63,107 nt of DNA from Burkholderiales bacterium (GCA_035543335.1 DASZZH010000008.1:1-63107); one strand, 5' to 3'; shown: positions 8,378 to 16,113, counted from the first letter of the stretch. Notes: a model not told the origin generated them from the letters alone. Made by a program: numbers and translations.

Positions 8378-9529
8378 TTATTGCTTTAACGACGCGAGGT
8401 CGATGACGAAGCGGTACTTAACGTCACTTTTAAGCATGCGTTCGTAAGCTTCGTTGATCTTCTGCATTGGGATCATTTCGATGTCCGAGACGATGTTGTG
8501 CTTGGCGCAGAAATCGAGCATCTCTTGCGTTTCCCGGATCCCGCCAATGAGCGAGCCGGCCAGTTGCCGGCGCCTGAAGATGAGATTGCCGATGCTGGGC
8601 GACGGGTGCGGATGTGCCGGCACGCCGATCAGGCACATTGTGCCGTCGCGCTTGAGCAACTCGAGGTAGGCGTCCAGATTGTGTGGCGCAGCCACGGTGT
8701 TGAGGATGAAGTCGAAGCTGTTCAGGTGCTTCTTCATCTCGTCGGGATTCTTTGAGACGACCACCTCGTCGGCGCCCAGGCGTTTAGCGTCCTGCGTCTT
8801 GCCAGGCGAGGTCGTGAAGAGCACCACGTGTGCGCGGAAGGCATGAGCGAGCTTCACGCCCATGTGGCCCAAGCCGCCAAGTCCGACAATGCCGACCTTG
8901 TCACCCGCGCCCACCTTCCAGTGGCGCAGCGGAGAGTAGGTTGTGATACCCGCGCACAGCAGCGGTGCAACGGCGGCGAGGTCGAGTTTCTCGGACACGT
9001 GCAGCACGAAATGCTCATCCACCACAATCTGGGTGGAGTACCCGCCATAGGTCATCTTGCCGGTGTGTTTGTCCGGGCTGTTGTAGGTAAAGGTGAGTTC
9101 GTTCTGGCAGTACTGCTCCAAGCTCTCGCGGCAATCGACGCAGGTGCGGCAGGAATCGACCATGCAGCCGACGGCGGCCAAGTCACCGGCCTTGAAGGTC
9201 TTCACTTCGTTACCGACCTTCGTCACCCGGCCCACAATCTCATGTCCGGGCACCACCGGGTAGACAGTATTTTTCCACTCGTTGCGGGCGGTGTGCAGAT
9301 CCGAATGGCACACGCCGCAGTAGAGGATCTCGATCTGCACGTCGCGGGGACCCGGCTCGCGCCTCTCGAAGGTGAACGAGCCCAACGGCGCGGCCGCGCT
9401 CTGGGCCGCATATCCAAGGGTTTTGATCATAGATTGTTTACGTTCCGTTACATGCTTTTTCTTCGGATCAGGCAGGTTTTGGGTGCGTAAGGCATCAAGT
9501 TTGGAAGGTGCCGGTTCAATTGTGCTCAT
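8378..9529 (-). CDS. Zinc-dependent NAD(P) alcohol dehydrogenase, YahK-like
   Basis: A 383-residue medium-chain dehydrogenase closely resembling E. coli YahK, an NADPH-dependent aldehyde reductase. The catalytic zinc site is Cys74 (YCGVCHSDLH) with the PGHE motif at 94-97. The structural zinc Cys are 127, 130, 133 and 141. The Rossmann motif is GLGGLG at 216-221. YahK starts at the equivalent of Met34 (MIKTLGYAAQ), so this protein has a 33-residue extra N-terminus. The longer start is supported by AGGAG 7 bases upstream of 9529. The gene runs against the flanking repeats, copies 7 and 8. Confidence 0.9.
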   Translation of the reverse strand: MSTIEPAPSKLDALRTQNLPDPKKKHVTERKQSMIKTLGYAAQSAAAPLGSFTFERREPGPRDVQIEILYCGVCHSDLHTARNEWKNTVYPVVPGHEIVGRVTKVGNEVKTFKAGDLAAVGCMVDSCRTCVDCRESLEQYCQNELTFTYNSPDKHTGKMTYGGYSTQIVVDEHFVLHVSEKLDLAAVAPLLCAGITTYSPLRHWKVGAGDKVGIVGLGGLGHMGVKLAHAFRAHVVLFTTSPGKTQDAKRLGADEVVVSKNPDEMKKHLNSFDFILNTVAAPHNLDAYLELLKRDGTMCLIGVPAHPHPSPSIGNLIFRRRQLAGSLIGGIRETQEMLDFCAKHNIVSDIEMIPMQKINEAYERMLKSDVKYRFVIDLASLKQ

Positions 9530-9638
9530 GAGATATCTCCTGTCGAGAACTTATGTGCCGACAGCTCAGCTGTTCGACCGGGAAATTTAATCAGGCTAAA
9601 ATGCAACTTAATTAATGCATAACGTGCAACAATTATAA

Positions 9639-9739
9639 CAAATCACCGGGGGTCAGAAACAAATTATTCTTGATGCGATAAAAATTTCACTACTGGGATT
9701 GGCGTTCAGTAGAAAAAATGCGACCCCGACACCTTAAAT
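9639..9739 (+). repeat. Interspersed inverted-repeat element, copy 8
   Basis: The most diverged full copy (TCACCGGGGGTCAGAAACAA at the left, GCGACCCCGACACCTTAAAT at the right), 58 bp before the YqgE-like start. Confidence 0.8.
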
Positions 9740-9797
9740 ATAGCGTGCGCCGCGAATCTTTTCGGAATTGCACTTGAGTTTGGATTCAGACAAGAAG

Positions 9798-10415
9798 ATG
9801 AGATACCGATTTATTCACGCTGCCTTGCAAGTCCTCGCTCTGCTGCTGTGGGCTTTTCCGGTATTGGCTGAAACCGCCGAGGAAACGGGAGGCATATTTC
9901 TGGTGGCAAAAAGGGATATGCTGGATCCCAATTTCCAGGAGGCAGTGGTGCTGGTCAGGCCCACTCCCGAAGGCGCGATGGGTGTGATTGTCAACCGGCT
10001 GACCGACTTCCCATTGGGCAAACTATTTCCTGATAATCCAGTATTAGAAAAAAGCAATGACAACGTTTATGTCGGCGGGCCGGTTTATCCTCTTGCGTTG
10101 GTATTCATGTTCCGTTCCGATGAGCAGCCCCGGCAGACCCTGCGGATGGCGGGCGACGTTTATCTGAGCTTCAGCCTCGATTTGCTCGAGGAATTGCTGG
10201 CCAGCCCGCAACCTCCCAGACATTTAAAAGTTTACGCCGGACATTCGGGTTGGGGACCGGGACAGTTGCAAAACGAGATTAAGCGGGGCGGGTGGTATGT
10301 GGTACCCGCAGATGCGGGCGTGATCTTCGAAATGGAGCCGGAGAAAATCTGGCCGGAATTGATTAAACGGGCCACCACCCGCGCGGTGCGCGTGACCATG
10401 ATGGAAAAACACTAG
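9798..10415 (+). CDS. YqgE/AlgH (UPF0301) family protein with a signal peptide
   Basis: The body carries the UPF0301 landmarks GGIFLVAKRDMLDPNFQEAVVL, GAMGVIVNR, VYVGGPV and YAGHSGWGPGQLQNEI. Usual family members are cytoplasmic and begin at the equivalent of GIFLVA. This one starts MRYRFIHAALQVLALLLWAF with cleavage likely after VLA, so export is predicted. The function is unknown; AlgH is linked to alginate regulation in Pseudomonas. The ATG at 9798 follows AAGAAG. The TAG stop lies within repeat copy 9 (CACTAG), so the last residue may be set by the repeat. Confidence 0.85.
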   Translation: MRYRFIHAALQVLALLLWAFPVLAETAEETGGIFLVAKRDMLDPNFQEAVVLVRPTPEGAMGVIVNRLTDFPLGKLFPDNPVLEKSNDNVYVGGPVYPLALVFMFRSDEQPRQTLRMAGDVYLSFSLDLLEELLASPQPPRHLKVYAGHSGWGPGQLQNEIKRGGWYVVPADAGVIFEMEPEKIWPELIKRATTRAVRVTMMEKH

Positions 10416-10507
10416 TGGTCAGAGGCGAATTATTTTTGAAGCGATTAAAATTTCACTTCCGACAATAGCGTTCCACGGAAAAGATGCAACCCCGACACCT
10501 TAGAATC
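10407..10507 (+). repeat. Interspersed inverted-repeat element, copy 9
   Basis: Full copy starting AAACACTAGTGGTCAGAGGCG. It overlaps the last codons of the YqgE-like gene and supplies its TAG stop at 10413-10415. Confidence 0.9.
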
Positions 10508-10639
10508 CCCAAGTTGCCGCCAGGCAACGGTGTCAAATCCCCTGCGCTCCGTGCGCTTTGTTGCCTTACCGTAAATATCCCTTGCTATTAATGCCGGGTT
10601 GGAACGATTATTGGAGGACAAGTCATTAGGAAGGAGGGT

Positions 10640-11368
10640 ATGAATATGCCAGCCATTCTTGAAGGAAAAGTTGCCCTGGTGACAGGAGTGAGCCAGGACG
10701 GACAGGTCGGACAAGCGGTCGCCAAGGCGCTGGCCGAGAAGGGCGCCGCGCTCGCGATTTGCGCGCGCACTCAGAGCAACGTGGACGCGCGCGCTAAAGA
10801 GTTGCGCCAAGCCGGAGCGCGTGTACTTCCCCTGGCTGCAAATCTTACCGATGAATCCCAGGTGCGCCAGCTGGTCGAGCGCGCCTTAAGTGAATACGGC
10901 AAGATTGACATCTTGGTCAATCTGGCGGGGGGTCTTACCCGGTACAAGTCCGCAGTAGAGCACAGCCTGGACGATTGGAATTACGAACTGGGAAATAACC
11001 TTCTGAGCGCTTTCCTAGCCTCGCGCACGGTTTTCCCGCACATGCGGGACGCTGGAGGCGGGGTCATCATCAACTTCTCGCGGGCTGGGCTTTCCCAGGC
11101 CAACATGATCGCCTACAACTGTGCCAAGGCGGGAATCGAGGCCCTCACGCGCACGCTGGCGCTGGAAGGAAGAGATTTTGGAATCCGCGTCAACGCAGTG
11201 GCGCCTGGGCTCGTGGATACGGCATCGAACATTGCTGCGATGAAACCCAAAGATCTGAAGCGCTGGACCAAACGCCAGGATATCGCAGAAACCGTGGCTT
11301 TCCTCGCTTCTGGGGCCGCCGCAGGCATTACGGGCCAGGTGATCCCGGTGACGGGCTGGGGATTGTAG
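10640..11368 (+). CDS. Short-chain dehydrogenase/reductase
   Basis: A 242-residue SDR with Tyr159 and Lys163 (YNCAK), NLAG at 94-97 in place of NNAG, and a C-terminal PVTGWGL. The glycine motif is the unusual TGVSQDGQVGQAV, more widely spaced than the classical TGxxxGxG, so cofactor binding may differ. The catalytic Ser is probably in NFSRAG, with a loop one residue shorter than usual. AGGAGG lies upstream of the ATG. The substrate is not predictable. It stands alone between repeat copies 9 and 10, and copy 10 begins 6 bp after its stop. Confidence 0.82.
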   Translation: MNMPAILEGKVALVTGVSQDGQVGQAVAKALAEKGAALAICARTQSNVDARAKELRQAGARVLPLAANLTDESQVRQLVERALSEYGKIDILVNLAGGLTRYKSAVEHSLDDWNYELGNNLLSAFLASRTVFPHMRDAGGGVIINFSRAGLSQANMIAYNCAKAGIEALTRTLALEGRDFGIRVNAVAPGLVDTASNIAAMKPKDLKRWTKRQDIAETVAFLASGAAAGITGQVIPVTGWGL

Positions 11369-11374
11369 CAATTG

Positions 11375-11476
11375 GGTCACTAGGTATCAGAACCAAATTA
11401 TTTTTAAAGCGATTAAAATTTCCTTCCGTTATTTAGCATTCCGCAGAAAAATGCAACTCCGACCCCTTTAAAATTC
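11375..11476 (+). repeat. Interspersed inverted-repeat element, copy 10
   Basis: Full but diverged copy (TCACTAGGTATCAGAACCAA at the left, CTCCGACCCCTTTAAAATTC at the right). Confidence 0.8.
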
Positions 11477-11588
11477 TTCGGTCCACCCCGAAGTTTGGAG
11501 TATCCTTTGCGTGCCCGACTTGCGGCACTCGGAGAAGCCGCCGCGCATGAACCAAATGTTGCAGTGTTAATAGAGAGGAAACCTTCTT

Positions 11589-12134
11589 ATGACCGAAAAC
11601 TGGACCTGGGTTGGACGGTATGTCTTGGTGCTTGTGATCGCGTTGGTGCTTGGCGGGGTCATTGGGGAACTGGAGCTTTTCAAGCAAACCGTACTTGGAA
11701 CACCAAAGCTGACAGCGGCCAAGCTGGCAAGATTCCTGGGTTATGGCGGCGCCCTCCTCCTCTTTTGGTTAATGGCCAAGAGAGCCGCAGGCCAGTTTCG
11801 CGATGAAGGGGGCAAAACGGCTTTCCTGAGTTTTATCGTTCTGCCGCTCGCCACGCTCGTCGTAGCTTCCATTGCCTACATCGTGCTGCTGATCGTCTTG
11901 AAGTCATTCATGGATCCTAGCCTTCGAAATCTCTACAACTGGCTTTTCATTCTCGGCATTACCGTCTCTGCTCTATGGCTTGTAGTCGCGCTATTCCACC
12001 ATTCCGAACCATTCATCGAGCTGTTCAAATCGGGTGCGGCAAGATCAGGCGCAAAGCGGGCGTGTGAAAAATGCGGCGCTCCGGTCCCTGCGGGAGCCAA
12101 ATTCTGTACCGCGTGTGGTGCCACTATTTCTTAA
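11589..12134 (+). CDS. Membrane protein with C-terminal zinc ribbon
   Basis: A 181-residue protein of unknown function. Hydrophobic segments lie at about 10-28, 48-63, 79-105 and 115-136. A cytoplasmic tail ends in a four-cysteine zinc ribbon, CEKCGAPVPAGAKFCTACG, with Cys159, 162, 173 and 176. Such ribbons usually bind one zinc and mediate contacts. A purine-rich ribosome site (AGAGAGGAAA) is upstream. It is the only intact gene between repeat copies 10 and 11. Confidence 0.75.
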   Translation: MTENWTWVGRYVLVLVIALVLGGVIGELELFKQTVLGTPKLTAAKLARFLGYGGALLLFWLMAKRAAGQFRDEGGKTAFLSFIVLPLATLVVASIAYIVLLIVLKSFMDPSLRNLYNWLFILGITVSALWLVVALFHHSEPFIELFKSGAARSGAKRACEKCGAPVPAGAKFCTACGATIS

Positions 12135-12217
12135 AACCGGTCTCGCGCCAGATCGGCGTACTTGCATGGGCGCGCGGGTGGCCCGGCGAACGCAGTTTTA
12201 TCGGGTCAGGGCTCCGG

Positions 12218-12445
12218 CTAACCGAACGCGATGATGATCCCAACGAGCGCAGCCGCAGCCACCGCCCCAAGAAATACACGCTTTTCAGGGTCGCGCCACA
12301 GGCGACTCAGCGTGCTCTCGGGCTGAGGCGTCCGGGAAAGCAGGGCTCGATCGCGCGCCGTCGGCGTCGCGAGCCGCTGGAGTGCTTTGGAGCGATAAGA
12401 AATTCAATCCCGCGCGCCACCGCTTCGCGCTGCGGTAACGTGGCC
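12218..12445 (-). pseudogene. Frameshifted remnant of an unidentified membrane-anchored protein
   Basis: The minus strand has an open segment ending LWRDPEKRVFLGAVAAAALV plus a few hydrophobic residues and a TAG at 12218-12220, which looks like a real C-terminal membrane anchor. No start codon opens it. The upstream part continues in another frame (PQREAVARGIEFLIAP) up to about 12445, where repeat copy 11 begins. I read this as a gene broken by a frameshift and cut off by the repeat. The family is not recognised. Confidence 0.4.
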
Positions 12446-12451
12446 CGTTCA

Positions 12452-12480
12452 AAAACACTAAGGGTCAGAGACGAATTTTT
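12452..12480 (+). repeat. Interspersed repeat, left half only (copy 11)
   Basis: AAAACACTAAGGGTCAGAGA matches the left arm, then the match stops at GAATTTTTT. The next ~50 bp (TTGGGGACGTCGGTC, then a terminator) is shared with copy 12 but not with full copies. Confidence 0.85.
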
Positions 12481-12504
12481 TTGGGGACGTCGGTCTTTGA
12501 AAGC

Positions 12505-12529
12505 AAAAAAACCGGGTTTCCGCCCGGCC
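12505..12529 (-). terminator. Rho-independent terminator behind the tRNA-Val pseudogene
   Basis: On the minus strand, CCGGGCGGAAACCCGG is followed by TTTTTTT. It sits just 3' of the degenerate tRNA-Val, as expected for a tRNA terminator, and is nearly the same as the one at 14115-14140. Confidence 0.7.
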
Positions 12530-12540
12530 TTTATTTTAAT

Positions 12541-12615
12541 GTAGTGGGTAATACTGGATTCGAACCAGTGCCCCTGCTGGGTGAAGCCAGTGCTCGACCG
12601 CTGAGCTAACCACCC
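12541..12615 (-). pseudogene. Degenerate tRNA-Val(CAC) copy
   Basis: It aligns along its whole length with the intact tRNA-Val at 16256-16330, keeping the CAC anticodon and the D and T arms. It has mismatches at two of five anticodon-stem pairs, two G-U pairs in the acceptor, a variable loop one base shorter, and CTA instead of CCA at the 3' end. A functional tRNA is unlikely. Confidence 0.75.
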
Positions 12616-12621
12616 GCATAT

Positions 12622-13605
12622 TTATTTAGCTAATGCAGCAAATGCATTCTGCAGGCCCTCAACGACCCGCACCATGGCGTCGTAATTCAGCTTCTCAGGC
12701 GTATCCAGGGCCGTGTGGTAATACGCGTAGCGATAGAATGCCGTGTCGGTGACCATCAGGGCGGGATAACCTTGCCGCCAGAAAGAAAGGTGGTCGCTCC
12801 ACGACACGCCCGGAATGAACTCGAACGTGGCGAGTGATTCGGCGGGGAAATCCGAACGGGCGCGGAACGCATCTACCAGTTGACGCAGTGCGTGGCGGGA
12901 GCTGAAGTTGGAAACGAAAGCGATGAAGTTCCCCCGGTCCGGGTAGAAAAAGCGCAGCAGGGGCGGGTAGCTTTGGCTGCCGGGCGTGTCGGTGTAAAAC
13001 CCGAGCATTTCCAGCGACACCATCAGGCGAATATCGTCTCCCCGCGCCCGCGCCGCCTTGGCATAAATCATGCTGCCCATCTCGCCCCAATAGAAAAACG
13101 GTGGCTCTTCGTTCACAAACGCGACGAAGTGCACGCTGCGCACGGGCGCAAGTTCTGCGAATTTCCGGCTGATCTCGAGCAACGCGGCCACGCCGCTGGC
13201 GTTATCGTTGGCGCCAGGACTGCCCCGCACGGAATCGTAGTGGGCGCCAATCAAAATGATCTCGTTGGGTTTCGATTTGCCTGGGAGCATGACTTCAAGA
13301 TTTTCGCTGAGCACCCCCTCAACTTGATAGCTATGGGCTGCGACCTGATATCCTTGGGCCGTCCACTCGGCGTGGATGTAATCCGCCGCAGCATGTAACG
13401 CCCTTGGGCGGAACACATTGCGCTCACCGATCTCGCCGGCCAGCTTGGCGACATGGGTGCGAAGCCGGTCAGCCAGCTGGGCGGGCGGATTAGCGCTGGA
13501 ATTCGGGGTTGAAGAACGAGTCAAATCTACTACTCCTGGCCAAAGCAATGCGAGCAGCGCCATAACCAAGCCACTACGTGCCGGACCCTTGATCGATGCG
13601 CCCAT
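12622..13605 (-). CDS. M28 family metallopeptidase, probably exported
   Basis: A co-catalytic zinc aminopeptidase-type protein of 327-332 residues. Zinc-site motifs are GAHYDS, GANDNASG (bridging Asp), VNEEPPFF (catalytic Glu plus ligand) and a late His in YYHTALDTPEKL. The N-terminus has a hydrophobic stretch (LVMALLALLWPGVV), so export or membrane anchoring is likely. Start: ATG 13605 is preferred over GTG 13620; neither has a clear ribosome site. It lies between tRNA-Val pseudo-copies, 7 bp from the first. Confidence 0.88.
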   Translation of the reverse strand: MGASIKGPARSGLVMALLALLWPGVVDLTRSSTPNSSANPPAQLADRLRTHVAKLAGEIGERNVFRPRALHAAADYIHAEWTAQGYQVAAHSYQVEGVLSENLEVMLPGKSKPNEIILIGAHYDSVRGSPGANDNASGVAALLEISRKFAELAPVRSVHFVAFVNEEPPFFYWGEMGSMIYAKAARARGDDIRLMVSLEMLGFYTDTPGSQSYPPLLRFFYPDRGNFIAFVSNFSSRHALRQLVDAFRARSDFPAESLATFEFIPGVSWSDHLSFWRQGYPALMVTDTAFYRYAYYHTALDTPEKLNYDAMVRVVEGLQNAFAALAK

Positions 13606-13686
13606 ATGACTCGTAACCACTCAACTATCTTGGACCGCATCCAGCGGGAACACAGCCGTTGTTTCGAATCCGGATGACATGGGCCA

Positions 13687-13911
13687 ATGAAGATCCGAGT
13701 GCAATGCTACGCTGGCCACCGGGGCGAAGAGGAGCCCCGTGCCTTTTACCTGGGAGAGCGCCGCATCCATGTAAAGGAAGTCATCGACCGTTGGCTCTCC
13801 CCCGATGGCCGTTACTTCAAGGTACAAGTCTATGATGGCAGCGTCTATATCTTGTGCCACCATGAAGCGGCGAGCGAGTGGGAAATGACGTTGTTCAGCC
13901 AGCGGCCATGA
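13687..13911 (+). CDS. Small conserved protein of unknown function
   Basis: A 74-residue protein beginning MKIRVQCYAGHRGEEEPRAF with the later motif VIDRWLSPDGRYFKV and ending YILCHHEAASEWEMTLF. I recall similar short beta-rich proteins of unknown function in other proteobacteria, unverified. It diverges from the M28 gene. No strong ribosome site is visible. Confidence 0.6.
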   Translation: MKIRVQCYAGHRGEEEPRAFYLGERRIHVKEVIDRWLSPDGRYFKVQVYDGSVYILCHHEAASEWEMTLFSQRP

Positions 13912-14065
13912 GCCATCGTAGTTTCTCGCTTGCGGTTCACGCCCTATGCGGAGGCGGGATCCAGCTTGCCGCGGATGCGCGGCAGAATGACCTGCCTGAT
14001 TTTTTGTACCATGTTGATAGTAGCATTTTAATGCATTGTCATCCCTGACTCGGCTTAAGGCAGAA

Positions 14066-14093
14066 GAACACTAGGGGGCAGAGGCGAATTTTT
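14066..14093 (+). repeat. Interspersed repeat, left half only (copy 12)
   Basis: GAACACTAGGGGGCAGAGGC matches the left arm, followed by the same non-repeat block and terminator as behind copy 11. The surrounding ~470 bp between the small protein and the peroxiredoxin otherwise hold only the tRNA fragment and a terminator. Confidence 0.85.
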
Positions 14094-14114
14094 TGGGGAC
14101 ACCGGCCTTTGAAA

Positions 14115-14140
14115 GAAAAAAGCCGGGTTTTCGCCCAGGC
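14115..14140 (-). terminator. Terminator copy next to a tRNA-Val fragment
   Basis: On the minus strand, GCCTGGGCGAAAACCCGGC is followed by TTTTTT. It duplicates the terminator at 12505-12529 in the same relative place. Confidence 0.55.
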
Positions 14141-14152
14141 CTTTATTTAAAG

Positions 14153-14181
14153 TGGTGGGTGATACTGGGATCCAGTGACCC
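14153..14181 (-). pseudogene. 3' fragment of tRNA-Val
   Basis: About 29 bp match the acceptor 3' strand and T arm of the intact tRNA-Val, including CCA, with a 4-base deletion in the T loop. Nothing of the anticodon arm follows. Confidence 0.7.
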
Positions 14182-14336
14182 CTTCAGCGCTAGTTTCGGA
14201 GTCAAAGTGTTCCAAAGGTGGCCACAGTCCCTTTACACATGCGCAAGAGCAAAATGCCTCTGACTGCTCGTTGGTCGGCTAACCCGGCTTTGCGCTAGCT
14301 GTCCAATATTCGCGCTCGCATTGTGGTTCGTTAATG

Positions 14337-14364
14337 AAACAGGGCGCCCGTGTGCGCCCTGTTT
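14337..14364 (-). terminator. Rho-independent terminator of the peroxiredoxin gene
   Basis: A strong hairpin with arms AAACAGGGCGC and GCGCCCTGTTT lies 17 bp beyond the peroxiredoxin stop on the minus strand. Confidence 0.7.
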
Positions 14365-14380
14365 CGCTTCCGATGCAAAC

Positions 14381-15034
14381 CTACTTCGGCTGCGCCACAG
14401 TACGCAGATACGGCTTTAGGGTTTTAAAGCCCTGCGGGTATTTCTTCCTGGCATCCTCGTCGGAAACCGAAGTGGGAATGATAACGTCCTCGCCCGGTTT
14501 CCAGTTTACCGGGGTAGCAACGGTGTGCTTGGCATTCAACTGCACCGAATCGAGCAAGCGCAACACCTCGTCAAAGTTGCGGCCCGTGCTCATCGGATAA
14601 ATGATCATGGCCTTGACCTTTTTGTCGGGCCCGATGACAAATACCGAGCGTACCGTCGCATTGTCCACCGCGGTGCGTTTCCCCCCGCTCGCATTGGGGT
14701 GGATCATGTCGTAGAGTTTTGCGACATTCAGGTCCGAATCGCCGATCATGGGATAATTGACCATATGCCCTTGTGTTTCCTGGATGTCCTTGGCCCAGGC
14801 TTTGTGGTCGCTGACCGGGTCTACGCTGAGGCCGATGATCTTGGTGTTGCGCTTGTCGAACTCAGGCTTCAGACCGGCCATGTATCCGAGCTCTGTGGTG
14901 CAGACGGGTGTGAAATCTTTCGGATGGGAGAACAAGACAGCCCATTTGTCCCCGATCCACTCGTGGAACCGGATCTGACCTTCCGTAGTTTCGGCCGTAA
15001 AATCCGGTGCTTCTTCACCTATGCGAATTGACAT
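14381..15034 (-). CDS. 1-Cys peroxiredoxin (Prx6 type)
   Basis: A 217-residue thiol peroxidase that reduces H2O2 and organic peroxides. The peroxidatic Cys45 is in HPKDFTPVCTTELG, followed by the Prx6-type C-terminal dimer arm (IPTSVSDEDARKKYPQG). No resolving Cys is seen, which fits the 1-Cys class. Length is normal. It sits between two tRNA-Val 3' fragments (14153 and 15213) with its own terminator, so it forms a self-contained unit. Confidence 0.93.
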   Translation of the reverse strand: MSIRIGEEAPDFTAETTEGQIRFHEWIGDKWAVLFSHPKDFTPVCTTELGYMAGLKPEFDKRNTKIIGLSVDPVSDHKAWAKDIQETQGHMVNYPMIGDSDLNVAKLYDMIHPNASGGKRTAVDNATVRSVFVIGPDKKVKAMIIYPMSTGRNFDEVLRLLDSVQLNAKHTVATPVNWKPGEDVIIPTSVSDEDARKKYPQGFKTLKPYLRTVAQPK

Positions 15035-15404
15035 TTTCGACCTCCGTTATACAGGCGGGTCGGGTGCTCAGGCCGTTGGCGTTGCCGGCTGTCCCGGCCC
15101 TGAATTGAGAAAGCCCCGATCAACGCTTCGGGATAGTAAGGTAAAGTTTAAGCCCGTCCGACGATTTAGGCTAGTACCTCCGGAAATAATTCGCGGAAAA
15201 CGATCGGTTCGTTGGTAGGTGATACTGGGATCGACCAGTGCTCAGATTTGCCCTGCTTGAGGAGCTGAAAACATCAAGAGCTTGCGGGAGCGCGGGTGAA
15301 TTGCTGTGTTCGAGTCCACGCTCCGCGCAATGCCAGGCGAACCCAATGACGGTCCTTTCGATTGCTGCCACGGATAGGCGGGTATTTCACCAAACTATTT
15401 TAAA
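15035..15404. other. Intergenic region with no gene apart from a tRNA fragment
   Basis: It contains the tRNA-Val fragment at 15213-15240. The rest shows no ORF with a ribosome site, no terminator and no copy of the ~100-bp repeat. Confidence 0.5.
15213..15240 (-). pseudogene. 3' fragment of tRNA-Val
   Basis: About 28 bp match the 3' end of tRNA-Val (acceptor strand, T arm), with one substitution in the acceptor and a 2-base deletion in the T loop. It lies between the peroxiredoxin and PAP2 genes. Confidence 0.65.
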
Positions 15405-16037
15405 CTAAAATTTCATGCGCAGACCCACCATGAAACCACCAGGTAGAACATTGAGTATCAACGGATTGTCTCTTGAATGCGCGTAATAACCGGTTAGCGT
15501 GCCCAACGCGAACGCGGCCAAGACATCAGTTTGCCAGTGCGCCTGAGACTTCATTCGTGCAATTGCGTCATAAAGCGGAAGCAACTCAAGTGCATAGACA
15601 GCCGGGTAGTCATGCCGGTATTCGAGAACAAAAGGTGTAACGATTGCGGTGACAGTGGTCACCTCTCCGCTGGGAAAGCTGTAGTGTGACCCGCCTTGAA
15701 ACCAAGCATTGGGATTGTTTCCTTGAATCGGGCGGGCGCGGGTGAATATATGTTTCATCGCTTCGGACGACACTACGCCGATTGCTGACGAGTCAATCGA
15801 TTGCCAGAAGGTTCTGCCGAGCCGGGTTTCGCCCCCTTCCCAGACCGCACCGATTATCTCGGTTCCCACCATAGTGTAAATCAATGCATTTTGAATGTTG
15901 CGGTTCCAGATTCCGCTGTTATCGGAGTTCAGGCGGTGATCGATCCCAAGAAAACCGCCCCCTGCCTGGGCGTGTGCGCTCCAAAACACGAACGCGCAAA
16001 CGAGCACTATACTTACCCTATGCGTAATTATTACCAT
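15405..16037 (-). CDS. PAP2-family phosphatase-like exported protein
   Basis: A 210-residue protein with signal peptide VSIVLVCAFVFWSAHAQA. PAP2 motif 1 is KHIFTRARP (Lys95, Arg102, Pro103) and motif 3 is RMKSQAHWQTD (Arg161, His167, Asp171). Motif 2 reads FPSGE where the family has PSGH, so the general-acid His is replaced by Glu125; activity may be altered. The C-terminus (GFMVGLRMKF) looks like an outer-membrane strand ending in Phe. Likely substrates would be lipid phosphates, but this is not certain. Confidence 0.75.
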   Translation of the reverse strand: MVIITHRVSIVLVCAFVFWSAHAQAGGGFLGIDHRLNSDNSGIWNRNIQNALIYTMVGTEIIGAVWEGGETRLGRTFWQSIDSSAIGVVSSEAMKHIFTRARPIQGNNPNAWFQGGSHYSFPSGEVTTVTAIVTPFVLEYRHDYPAVYALELLPLYDAIARMKSQAHWQTDVLAAFALGTLTGYYAHSRDNPLILNVLPGGFMVGLRMKF

Positions 16038-16083
16038 ATCAAAAGTATACTATAGAATGCTCGTCTCACAAGCATACCGGCAA

Positions 16084-16113
16084 GAACACTAAGGGTCAGA
16101 GACGATTTTTTTT
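16084..16113 (+). repeat. Interspersed repeat, left half only (copy 13)
   Basis: GAACACTAAGGGTCAGAGAC matches the left arm, then runs into GATTTTTTTT and unrelated sequence. It lies about 140 bp from the 3' end of the intact tRNA-Val, the same order as copies 11 and 12. Confidence 0.8.

Noticed and set aside
642..12480. A classical integron with attC sites
   Set aside because: The repeats have inverted ends, but no RYYYAAC/GTTRRRY core pair is found at their borders and there is no integron integrase or attI in the window. I keep the cassette-like layout as an observation only.
12071..12544. A 157-codon plus-strand ORF overlapping the end of the zinc-ribbon gene
   Set aside because: It is Arg-rich, without motif or ribosome site, crosses a repeat element, and the minus strand holds a better remnant.
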